Source: JAVJRN01 sp040218415 (GTDB lineage: Bacteria > Bacteroidota > Bacteroidia > Cytophagales > Cyclobacteriaceae). From it: a stretch of 64,000 bases of DNA. Numbering within the stretch: position 1 is the stretch's first letter; every line of letters begins with the position of its first letter. The DNA lies in assembly GCA_040218415.1 (NCBI GenBank), contig JAVJRN010000049.1:401780-465779 (forward strand). Direction: 5' to 3'. Made by a program: the position numbers and the translations under genes. The notes below the pieces were generated by a model. The model ran no database searches, was not told where the DNA came from, and saw only the letters and a program-made list of their open reading frames with translations. Shown here one piece after another: positions 16,221 to 25,200 of this stretch.

Positions 16221-17073
16221 AACACGGTGAGCTAAAACAAATTGAAATTGTTGGGCGAATTTAGGCTTTGTTTGGCTATTCCGTTTCCATAAAACACGAA
16301 GTATCTTAATGTCAACGCTAGAAAAAGCGAAGAATCATTTTTTGCCACTGGATTCTGAACCCAACTATCAAGATTCATAAGCAGAGGCTAGAGTTTATGG
16401 GCTTATTTCATTACCTAATTTGAGCACCTAGATACTTTCTATTTATTAAAAATCAGCCTTTAAAAATCGCTTATCTAACAAACCTTCTTAGGTGTAATTG
16501 CGCGCTTTCAGTTCTTGGGAATATGTCTTATTTCTATGTCAATAGGATTGTTGCATATATCATCGATTCTAAGAATAGAAAGTCCATAATGGCAGTTGAA
16601 AAAGCAGTGAAACCCATAATTATTCTAGTGTAGAAAGTCCTTTTACTTTGATAATTTTTTATCAAATGAACCAAATGCAATAGAAATTGCATCAGAGTGA
16701 GAAAAAAAATAACAATTCTGAATAATTTATATTTCATCCAGAATTTTGCTTCATGGTATACATTCAAAATGTATTTTCTGCCTGCATCTTGAAGTAAGCA
16801 CCTCACTTTTATCAAAGCGCAAAGAGGCGAGGTAGGAGGTGGATGAAACAGGATAAAGCCTTACTGCAAATCATATAGGCCGTTTTTAAAAATATTTTGA
16901 TCAGAACCACGAGACTATTAAACTACCTCCTCTATAAATTCCGAGATATTTACAACTAAAATACTTCACTCAACGCACATAACTAAAAGACGTCACCTAA
17001 AAGCGGTATGACGTAGTAATGATGTAGTCTATTTGTCCCTAGAATGAAAAGATGTATGGGTTGAGTTATTTGT
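16221..17073. other. Gene-poor stretch between START protein and laminarin cluster
   Basis: About 850 bp with low coding signal. The only candidate is the reverse ORF at 16534-16737 (listed separately). I see no tRNA, no strong terminator and no repeat shared with the rest of the window. Confidence 0.5.
16534..16737 (-). CDS. Small hydrophobic protein of unknown function (doubtful)
   Basis: Read from the internal ATG at 16737, this gives 67 residues, MKYKLFRIVIFFLTLMQFLL then a basic loop and a second hydrophobic stretch (ITRIIMGF to MIYATILLT), so a two-helix membrane protein is possible. An upstream in-frame ATG at 16815 would add 26 polar residues. No family is recognised, no ribosome-binding sequence is visible and it stands alone. 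It may be a chance frame in AT-rich DNA. Confidence 0.3.
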   Translation of the reverse strand: MKYKLFRIVIFFLTLMQFLLHLVHLIKNYQSKRTFYTRIIMGFTAFSTAIMDFLFLESMIYATILLT

Positions 17074-17091
17074 TTTGCAAACGTTCTCAAA
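17074..17091. promoter_or_regulatory. LacI-type operator upstream of the laminarin cluster
   Basis: TTTGCAAACGTTCTCAAA is palindromic at 7 of 9 pairs around a central CG and fits the LacI/CcpA-type pattern (TG..AA.CG.T...CA) with one mismatch. It lies about 70 bp before the start of the first cluster gene. LacI-family regulators often control glycan genes; no regulator gene lies in the window, so the link is an inference. Confidence 0.5.
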
Positions 17092-17161
17092 GTAAATTCG
17101 ATAATTCACTGCCTCTGAAACGTGGCGGATTTGTAAAATTATCAACATATAACTATTGAAA

Positions 17162-20100
17162 ATGAAAAAACATTATCTTTCTAGTTTACTCATTTTGTTT
17201 TTGCTTTTGTCGGCACAGATGAGTCAAAGTCAAGGATTATCAGATTACTGTAAAAGGTTAACTTACCACTTGGATATTCCAGCTGAAGTAGGAACTGAAA
17301 TATTCCTAACGGTTAGCAACATCGATGCTAATACAATTTATGTGGAAATAGAATCCGCAGATGCGAGCCCTGTAACTGCTCTTATAATGGATCCAGCAGG
17401 AGAGACATCATTCGAGGACACCAATGATGGTACTAAATTTAGGCGAACGCTAACTTACGCTACGCCTCCAACAAACGTCAATCTTGTAATCCAATGGTCG
17501 AAAGCAAGTTTTGGTGGTAATAGAATAATCAGGCTTAATGATGTCCCATTTGTTAACACATGTGTTGTTGATCCTGCAGATGATGTATCGCTATCTGATT
17601 TAACAATCGATGGAACTACAATCACTGGTTTTACGGCGAGCAAAACATCTTATACTTTGGAGGTAGCTGCTGGAACTACTGTAGTCCCGACTGTTGTAGC
17701 TACAGCTACACAGAGTGGAACAACTGCGGTGGTTACTCCTGCAACTAGCATTCCTGGAACCACTACAGTTTTAATTACGTCTTCATCCAATCAAACGGCT
17801 ACAATATCAATAGCTTTTGTCATTAATACTCCAGGGGTTGCTGCACCAACACCGATCGCTCGGAGTGCAGGTGATGTAATATCAGTTTACAGCGAAGCAT
17901 ATACCAGTACTGAGCCTGAATCTTGGAAAACAAGTTGGTCTCCAGGAGAACTAGTTGCGGAGGAAGCAACAATTGCAGGTAATAAAGTTAGGAAATATTC
18001 AAACATGAACTTTGCGGGAATTGAAATGGGCGGTGCTAATGCACTGGATGTTACACAAATGACGCACATTCATATTGATATGTGGACACCAAATGCAACG
18101 AAATTTGGTGTTAAATTGGTAAATATTGATGGAGGTAATTCTGAGCAACAAATCAATAGAGATGTGCCTAGTTCATCTTTAAGAAAGTGGGTTGGTTATG
18201 ATATTAGGTTATCTGACTACAATAACATGACTAATAAAAATAAAATACAACAGTTCGTTCTTACTTCGGATCAAGCTGGTGCACACGATGAAATTATGTT
18301 TATTGATAATATTTACTTCTATAAGGGTGATATTCCAACTCCAATAGCTGCTTTATCTCAATATTGTGAAAGATCCATTTTTCATGAGAATATTACCGAT
18401 GGAAGCCAAACTAATACAGAAATTAAGTTAACGATCAGTAACATTGACGCGACGAGTATGTATATCGAGGTAGAGTCTGCAACTGCAGATCCTGTTACTG
18501 GAATCAATATTGATCCTATCAATGGTATAGGTGGTGTTGTTACAAACAATAATGGTGTCTTCAGGGCTACATTTACGTTCGCTACAGCGCCAACGACTAT
18601 TAGTCCTATTGTTCAGTGGGCAAAAGAGGCAGCCTTTGGTGGAAACCGTATTATCCGGTTGTCGGATCTTCCTTTTTCTGCTTCTTGTACTCCACCCGCC
18701 CCGACTACCATTTCAGCAAGTGCCACTACTACAGCGGATGTGACTACTGGTAATTTAATCATTGATGCTGGCCAAACGTATACTGTAGCCTCTGGTCATA
18801 CGCTTACTGTTCTAGGTGATCTTTCTGGAGCAGGTCAGTTAGTGATCAATTCAGGAGCTTCATTAATCACTTCAGATGGTAAGACTATCGGAGGTGTAAT
18901 GATCAAAAGAAACACCAGATACGCTGATGGTAAATATAGCTTTGTAGGTACGCCAGTAGTGGCTAGTGCTTCTATCACAGGTGCTGACCTTGGCTCATTT
19001 GTGTATTCATATGATGAGACGGTTGCTTTTGGATCAGATGGTTTAGCCAGATGGAAAGATGCTAGTGCTACTCAACTTGTACCTGGCGTTGGATATACGC
19101 AAGCGATGAAACAAGAAATCACTTTTACAGGTGTACCTAATGATGGGACTATTACTGTTGCTGGCCTGTCTCATACAGCCCCTGATGATAAGCATAGCGA
19201 GCATGGATGGAACATCCTTAGCAATCCTTATCCTGCGGCCATTGATGTGACTAAATTTTTAACAGATGCTACCAACAGCGCAGTATTGAATGGTTCTGTT
19301 TATTTATGGGATGATCAAGGTTCGGATGCTGGAAGAGGTGACAATGGAGACTATTTGACTGTCAACAGCTTAGGCGAAGTAGGAGGGCCAAATGGTGGTG
19401 TCTTTAAAGGCTACATAGGATCTATGCAAGGCTTTTTTGTGAAAGTAGCTTCTCCTACTGCTGGTACAAGTGTTCAATTCACAGAGAGCATGCGTGTGGG
19501 CGGTGTTAATACGGACGGCACTTTCTTTAGAAAAGACGAAGCACATTTGTTGAATGTGAAATTGTCATTGCAATCTGAGTCTGGTTTCTACAACGAAACA
19601 TTGATTGGATTCCGTGAAGATGCAACACAAGGTGTAGATAGAAACTACGACGCTGACAAGCTTCTTGCTGATCAAGATCTTCAATTTTACAGTGTGATTG
19701 ACAACAATAGTTATGCTATTCAAGGTCTTCCACTCCAAGCAGGTGTATCTTCAGAACTTGCCTTTAATTTGGGCGAAGCTTCTGATTTAACATTGGCTGT
19801 AGAATCTATGACTGGTTTATCAGATGGTATGACCATCTATTTGACGGATAGAGTAACAGGATTGGTTTACAATCTTAGCGATGTTCAATCGATAGATTTC
19901 ACTGCTTCTGCAGGTAGCGATCAAAACAGATTCACTTTAACTTATGCATCTATAGCAGATGTACTTAATGTTGAGCGTTTATCTAATCAGCCGATCTACA
20001 GATATTTGAATAATGAGCTTTCGGTATCTTTCGGTTCAGACTTAACAGTACAAGAATATGCTGTATATGATCTATCAGGTAAGACAATCGTGAATAAGTC

Positions 20101-20209
20101 ATTGAACAGATCTGTGCGTGAATTGTCTATTCCTGTTGATAGCAAAGGAATAAACATTATTAAAATCGTAACCGAAGAAGGTACGTTCACAAGAAAATTT
20201 TTATTCTAA
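17162..20209 (+). CDS. Secreted multidomain glycan-binding-like protein with T9SS sorting domain
   Basis: Start taken at ATG 17162 (a TTG two codons earlier is possible). The 1,015-residue protein has a signal peptide (LLILFLLLSAQMSQSQ), a beta-sandwich module with YCKRLTYHLDI and FGGNRIIRL ends (about 30-135), a Ser/Thr-rich bacterial Ig-like linker, a second beta-sandwich (about 240-395, GDVISVYSEAYT to IDNIYFYKG), and a second copy of the first module (about 400-505). A large C-terminal region of unknown fold follows. The last 70 residues are a type A T9SS sorting domain (YAVYDLSGK ... GTFTRKFLF). No catalytic domain is seen. It heads the GH16/GH81 cluster, so beta-glucan binding at the cell surface is the likely job, which is inference. 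Confidence 0.8.
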   Translation: MKKHYLSSLLILFLLLSAQMSQSQGLSDYCKRLTYHLDIPAEVGTEIFLTVSNIDANTIYVEIESADASPVTALIMDPAGETSFEDTNDGTKFRRTLTYATPPTNVNLVIQWSKASFGGNRIIRLNDVPFVNTCVVDPADDVSLSDLTIDGTTITGFTASKTSYTLEVAAGTTVVPTVVATATQSGTTAVVTPATSIPGTTTVLITSSSNQTATISIAFVINTPGVAAPTPIARSAGDVISVYSEAYTSTEPESWKTSWSPGELVAEEATIAGNKVRKYSNMNFAGIEMGGANALDVTQMTHIHIDMWTPNATKFGVKLVNIDGGNSEQQINRDVPSSSLRKWVGYDIRLSDYNNMTNKNKIQQFVLTSDQAGAHDEIMFIDNIYFYKGDIPTPIAALSQYCERSIFHENITDGSQTNTEIKLTISNIDATSMYIEVESATADPVTGINIDPINGIGGVVTNNNGVFRATFTFATAPTTISPIVQWAKEAAFGGNRIIRLSDLPFSASCTPPAPTTISASATTTADVTTGNLIIDAGQTYTVASGHTLTVLGDLSGAGQLVINSGASLITSDGKTIGGVMIKRNTRYADGKYSFVGTPVVASASITGADLGSFVYSYDETVAFGSDGLARWKDASATQLVPGVGYTQAMKQEITFTGVPNDGTITVAGLSHTAPDDKHSEHGWNILSNPYPAAIDVTKFLTDATNSAVLNGSVYLWDDQGSDAGRGDNGDYLTVNSLGEVGGPNGGVFKGYIGSMQGFFVKVASPTAGTSVQFTESMRVGGVNTDGTFFRKDEAHLLNVKLSLQSESGFYNETLIGFREDATQGVDRNYDADKLLADQDLQFYSVIDNNSYAIQGLPLQAGVSSELAFNLGEASDLTLAVESMTGLSDGMTIYLTDRVTGLVYNLSDVQSIDFTASAGSDQNRFTLTYASIADVLNVERLSNQPIYRYLNNELSVSFGSDLTVQEYAVYDLSGKTIVNKSLNRSVRELSIPVDSKGINIIKIVTEEGTFTRKFLF

Positions 20210-20233
20210 ATCGGATCTAAAAAAAACATAACA

Positions 20234-20407
20234 ATGAAAAATCTAAATATAATATTATCCTTAATTATCCTTTTTGTAGCCTTCGTGCCTGCTATGGCGC
20301 AAGGTGCACCTCCAGCTACACCTATTGATGGTGGCCTGTCTTTGCTACTGGCTGCAGGTGGCGCTTATGGTATCAAAAAGATAAGAGATAGCAGAAAGCA
20401 ATCATAA
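20234..20407 (+). CDS. 57-residue PID-CTERM-like sorting-signal protein
   Basis: A signal peptide (MKNLNIILSLIILFVAFVPA, cleaved after AMAQ) is followed at once by GAPPATPIDGGLSLLLAAGG and AYGIKKIRDSRKQS. The PIDGG motif, short hydrophobic helix and basic tail are the layout of the Bacteroidota PID-CTERM C-terminal sorting signal. The mature protein would be almost nothing but this signal, so the product may be a minimal surface-anchored or processed peptide. It sits 24 bp after the T9SS protein, inside the laminarin cluster, and ends just before a strong terminator. Such short genes are usually missed by annotation. No exosortase-like protease is visible in the window. Confidence 0.75.
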   Translation: MKNLNIILSLIILFVAFVPAMAQGAPPATPIDGGLSLLLAAGGAYGIKKIRDSRKQS

Positions 20408-20423
20408 TTAGTTGAATCGTTTG

Positions 20424-20454
20424 AAAAAGGGCGCGCATTTGCGCGCCCTTTTTT
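20424..20454 (+). terminator. Intrinsic terminator after the PID-CTERM gene
   Basis: GGGCGCGC-ATTT-GCGCGCCC is a perfect GC-rich hairpin followed by six T. It ends the first transcript of the laminarin cluster, so GH16 and GH81 either have their own promoter or rely on read-through. Confidence 0.9.
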
Positions 20455-20533
20455 ATTTAAACCTACCTAGTGTTATGAGGTTATAGATGGACATACCTAT
20501 TCAATACTTATTAAGAACACTCCCTAAATAAAT

Positions 20534-22192
20534 ATGAATTTCTACACCTTTCGAATAATTTTCCCTTTCCTTTTAGTTTTCACCTCTTTAGGACTTTCGG
20601 CACAGTGCGTGTCTGGTTCCTCTGGTAATCAGCCCGATGAAGAGTATACCCTCGTATGGTCCGACGAATTCTCGGATGATGGCGCAGTTTGTTCTGAGAA
20701 CTGGTTTCACCAAACAAAGCTTCCAAATGGACAGAGCTGGTACAACGGAGAGCTACAGCACTATACCGACGATCTAGCCAATGCTTCAGTCTCTAATGGC
20801 TCTTTGAAGATCACAGCTATTAGAGAACAATATACAAATCAAGGAGTAACCAAGCCTTTTTCATCCGCACGTTTGAATTCTAGGTTTGTCATCACTTATG
20901 GTAGAATAGATGTTAAAGCAAAACTTCCAGCAGGATCAGGTACATGGCCTGCGATATGGATGCTGGGTCAAAATATTACTGAACCAGGTGGATACTGGAC
21001 TGAAACTTATGGAACCACACCTTGGCCAGCCACTGGAGAAATAGATATTATGGAGCATTGGGGCAACAATCCTAATATCATTCACGGATCGCTTCATACT
21101 ACGTCAAGTCATGGCGCCACGGTTAATACGGGTAAAACGAACATCCCCAATGTATCAACAGAATTTCATGTCTATTCGACTATCTGGGATAGTGATAAAA
21201 TTCAATTTCTAGTAAATGATGTGGTCTACTACACGTATCAACCTACCAATAAAACAGCCGCAACATGGCCATTTGACAATCCACAGTATATGCTACTCAA
21301 TATTGCTATGGGAGGAATCGGAGGCAATGTTGACCCCAACTTCACTTCGAGTTCGATGGAAATCGACTACATCAGAGTGTATCAAAAAGAAGGATCATTC
21401 TTCATGACTGATGCAGAAGAAATTGTGGTTTCTTCGCCGCTTACCATAGCGGATGAACCAATCGAGTCAGCATCAAATGTGGTTTCATTGTTTGGCGATT
21501 CTTATGAAAATAAAGCGGTAGATGAATGGTTGGCGCAAGGTTCCGATGCGAATTATGAAGTGGTGGATATTGATGGTCGGGAAGTCATTAAATACTCAAA
21601 CTTATCTTCAGCCCGTATAGAAATGACATCAAATCCTATCAATATCGCAGGATTCACGCATCTTCATATGGATATGTGGACGACCAGCTCAAGTCTTTTG
21701 AAAATTAAATTAGTCGATTATGGTCAGAACGGCTTTTCTTCAGGAAGCCCAAATGATGACTCAGAAGATGAAATCAGTCTTGGTAGTCAGCAAACCAGTC
21801 AATGGGTGAGCCTTGAGATCCCGATTTCCGATTTCACTCAATTAACAGGTAAAACGAATCTAGCAGAGATCATGATTTCCAGTATGCCTTCTGCCAATTC
21901 AATATACCTAGACAATATCTATTTTTTTAACCCAAATGGAGCATTAGCAGTGGTTGATGAAAAACATCAGACTTCCTTCCATTTAAGCGATGAAACATTA
22001 AAGGCCACTTTCAATCAACCAAGAAAAATCACAAACTATCAAGTCTTTGACCTGATGGGAAAAGTACTCTTAAGTGGGAGAGGCGAAGACCATCCGGTAA
22101 CTTCTTTTGAAATAGCTATCAAGCCTTCTGGTATTCAGATTCTTAGAATTGAAACTAACCAAGGTATAGTGGCTCACAAATTTTTATTTTAA
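20534..22192 (+). CDS. GH16 endo-1,3-beta-glucanase (laminarinase-like), T9SS-secreted
   Basis: A 552-residue secreted enzyme. A signal peptide (residues 1-23) is followed by the GH16 domain (about 35-285) with WPAIWMLGQN and the catalytic EIDIME motif (nucleophile Glu169, Asp171, acid/base Glu174), the pattern of bacterial laminarinases that split beta-1,3-glucan. Residues about 310-465 are a beta-sandwich module similar to one in the gene at 17162 (HLHMDMWTTSS, IYLDNIYFF). The end is a T9SS sorting domain (FDLMGKVLLSG ... GIVAHKFLF). The GH81 gene starts 24 bp downstream, so they form an operon. Confidence 0.93.
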   Translation: MNFYTFRIIFPFLLVFTSLGLSAQCVSGSSGNQPDEEYTLVWSDEFSDDGAVCSENWFHQTKLPNGQSWYNGELQHYTDDLANASVSNGSLKITAIREQYTNQGVTKPFSSARLNSRFVITYGRIDVKAKLPAGSGTWPAIWMLGQNITEPGGYWTETYGTTPWPATGEIDIMEHWGNNPNIIHGSLHTTSSHGATVNTGKTNIPNVSTEFHVYSTIWDSDKIQFLVNDVVYYTYQPTNKTAATWPFDNPQYMLLNIAMGGIGGNVDPNFTSSSMEIDYIRVYQKEGSFFMTDAEEIVVSSPLTIADEPIESASNVVSLFGDSYENKAVDEWLAQGSDANYEVVDIDGREVIKYSNLSSARIEMTSNPINIAGFTHLHMDMWTTSSSLLKIKLVDYGQNGFSSGSPNDDSEDEISLGSQQTSQWVSLEIPISDFTQLTGKTNLAEIMISSMPSANSIYLDNIYFFNPNGALAVVDEKHQTSFHLSDETLKATFNQPRKITNYQVFDLMGKVLLSGRGEDHPVTSFEIAIKPSGIQILRIETNQGIVAHKFLF

Positions 22193-22216
22193 TTAGAATC
22201 AAAACATAACTTCAAC

Positions 22217-25200
22217 TTGAAAAGATCATTACTCTCCATCCTCACTATCACTGCAGTGAGCTTTTTTATTAGCTTATCTGCGCAAATCACTACTGTGGGT
22301 AGTGGAAGCTACACCAGTACTTTTCCAGGTACGGATGAGGCAGGTAGAAATGGTTTTCCTCCAGGAACTCCTCAACTTAGTGGAAATGCACTTGGTAAGC
22401 CTGTACCTACCAATGATTGGTGGTCAAAGTTGGTTTTAGAGAACCATGCAGGTAATCTTTTTAATTATCCGATGACTATGAAAACGATCAATGAGGGATT
22501 GATCGTGACTTACATTCCTTGGGGAGTGATAGGAGATAATGCTCCGATTCAAGTTGGTTTATCAGGGATGAACACCAATCAAACGACCATTTCAGATTAC
22601 ACCGACTGGACGGTAACGATGAACTGGAATGATGGCTCGCACAATATGAGTGTCACTTCAGGTATCGGAATGCCCTTTTTGTATTTCGAGAAAGAAAGCG
22701 ATGATGTGTTGGAGATCAAAGTAAATGTAGGCACAGCTTCAGTTTCTGGAGAGATGCTGATTGTCGAAAACGCTAGCGCCAACGCAGATTTTGTTTTTTA
22801 TGCGCCAGCAGGAAGTTCTTGGACTCAAAATGGAACTATTTATACTTCTACATTAAGTGGAAAAAATTATTGGTCTATGGCTATGCTACCGCAGGATAAC
22901 ACCAATGTAGCCAATGTCGCGAATGAATATAAAAAATACGCTTATGTTTTTCCTGCCAATACCACAACAGAGTGGTCTTACGATGAGGCTACTTCTGTGG
23001 TAAAAACTGATTTTACTATTGTAACCGATGTGAAAGAAGGAGTAAACACTCAAATGCTGATAGGATTACTTCCGCATCAATGGGCAAATCTTGCAGCAGG
23101 CTCGCCTGAGCCAGCCGGATATACCTACGAGTCAGTAAGAGGTGATCTTAAAACAATGGAAGGAAATACGTTTAGCGTTGAAAACACCTTCAAAGGAATA
23201 CTTCCGACAATGCCTTATTTGGCTAACTATAGTGAAGGTTTTAGTCCGTCAAAAATGGCTTCCAAAATTGATCAAATTGAAAATGATGGACTATCGACTT
23301 GGACAGATTCTTATAATGAAGGCCAAGTCATGAATCGTTTGATTCAAACTGCCCGCATTGCCGATCAAACAGGAGATATTGTGGCGCGCGATAAAATGGT
23401 CGCCACCATCAAGGAACGGTTGGAAGATTGGTTGACTTATGAGGCTGGAGAAGTAGCCTTTTTATTCTATTACAACACTGATTGGTCTGCGCTGTTAGGT
23501 TATCCAGCGGGTCATGGTCAGGATAACAACATCAACGACCACCACTTTCATTGGGGATACTTCATACATGCAGCTGCTTTTATGGAGCAGTTCGAGCCTG
23601 GATGGATGAACGATTGGGGAGATATGGTGAATCATTTGGTAAGAGATGCTGCAAGTGAAAGTAGAAATGATGAGAAATTTCCCTTCTTAAGAAATTTTAG
23701 TCCTTATGCGGGTCATTGCTGGGCAAATGGATTTGCGTCCTTTCCTCAAGGAAATGACCAAGAATCTACCTCTGAAAGTATGCAGTTCAATTCGTCACTG
23801 ATCCACTGGGGTACGATTACTGGAAATGATGAAATCCGTGATCTCGGTATATACTTATATACCACTGAGCAAACGGCGATTGAAGAGTATTGGCTGGACA
23901 TTTATGAGCGAAATTTCAAACCCAATCAGCAGTATGCACTGGTTTCCCGCGTCTGGGGCAACTCTTATGATAATGGTACTTTTTGGACTTCAGATATCAC
24001 CGCTTCTTATGGCATAGAATTATATCCAATGCATGGAGGATCACTTTACTTGGGTCATAATACCGATTATGTACAGCGATTGTGGTCAGAAATTGAAAAG
24101 AATACAGAAATTCTGAGTGACAACAGCGTGAACCCGAATCTTTGGCATGATACATTTTGGAAGTTGCTTTCATTTATTGATACCCAAAAGGCCATAGACT
24201 TGTACGATGCTTACCCTGATAGGATACTTAAGTTTGGCGTTTCTGATGCGCAAACTTACCATTGGCTCCACGCGATGAATGCACTGGGTTCGCTCAGAGC
24301 AGACATCACTGCTGATTACCCAATCGCTTCAGCTTTTGAAAATAATGGCTCTATGACCTACGTAGCGCACAATTATTCCAATCAAGACATCACAGTGACT
24401 TATTCCGATGGATTTAAGTTGGAAGTAGCCGCTGGAAAAATGGTGACCAACAAAGACGCAAGTATAACGGGTACGCTTACTTCTGATTTTAACCAGGCCT
24501 ATGTAGGAGGAAGTGTCAACCTTTCTGTAGAAGTTTCAGGGGATGGCGTTTCCAAAGTTGAATTTTTTGACGAAGGAAAGTTAATCGGTGAAGACGCTAT
24601 TGCTCCTTATGAAATTAAGGCAGAAAATTTGGGCTTGGGATTGCGCGGAATGTATGCTAGAATATATGTTGGTGATCAATTCAATGTCACCAATAATCTG
24701 GCAATTCAGGTAGGTGAGCAAGTTCCTTTTTCAGGCACTCCCCATACGATACCTGGTACTATCGAAGCAGGTCATTATGATAAATTTGAAGGAGGCCCAG
24801 GACAGGATGTTGCTTACGTAGATGGTAGTATCAATAATGAAGGCGACTATCGAAAAGATGAATATGTAGATGCGGCGGAAGTCGATGGCGAAGGTGCGAC
24901 AATCGGTTGGATATCCTCTGGCGAATGGTTGGAATACACCGTGGAAGTGGCTTCTGCTGGTGTATATGAGGTTTCTGCCAGATATGCATCGGGAAATGCC
25001 AATGGTGGGGGACCTTTTTATTTCGAAATTGATGGCAAAAAGGTGAGCGACAATATTTCATTGCCTTCTACCAGTACCACTAACTGGGACACCTGGTCTG
25101 CAAAAACGGCAAGTTTGGAGCTGAATAAAGGAACTCATGTACTTAGACTAGTTTTCGTGAGTGGAGAATTTAATTTAGGTAAACTTACTTTTACAAAAAC

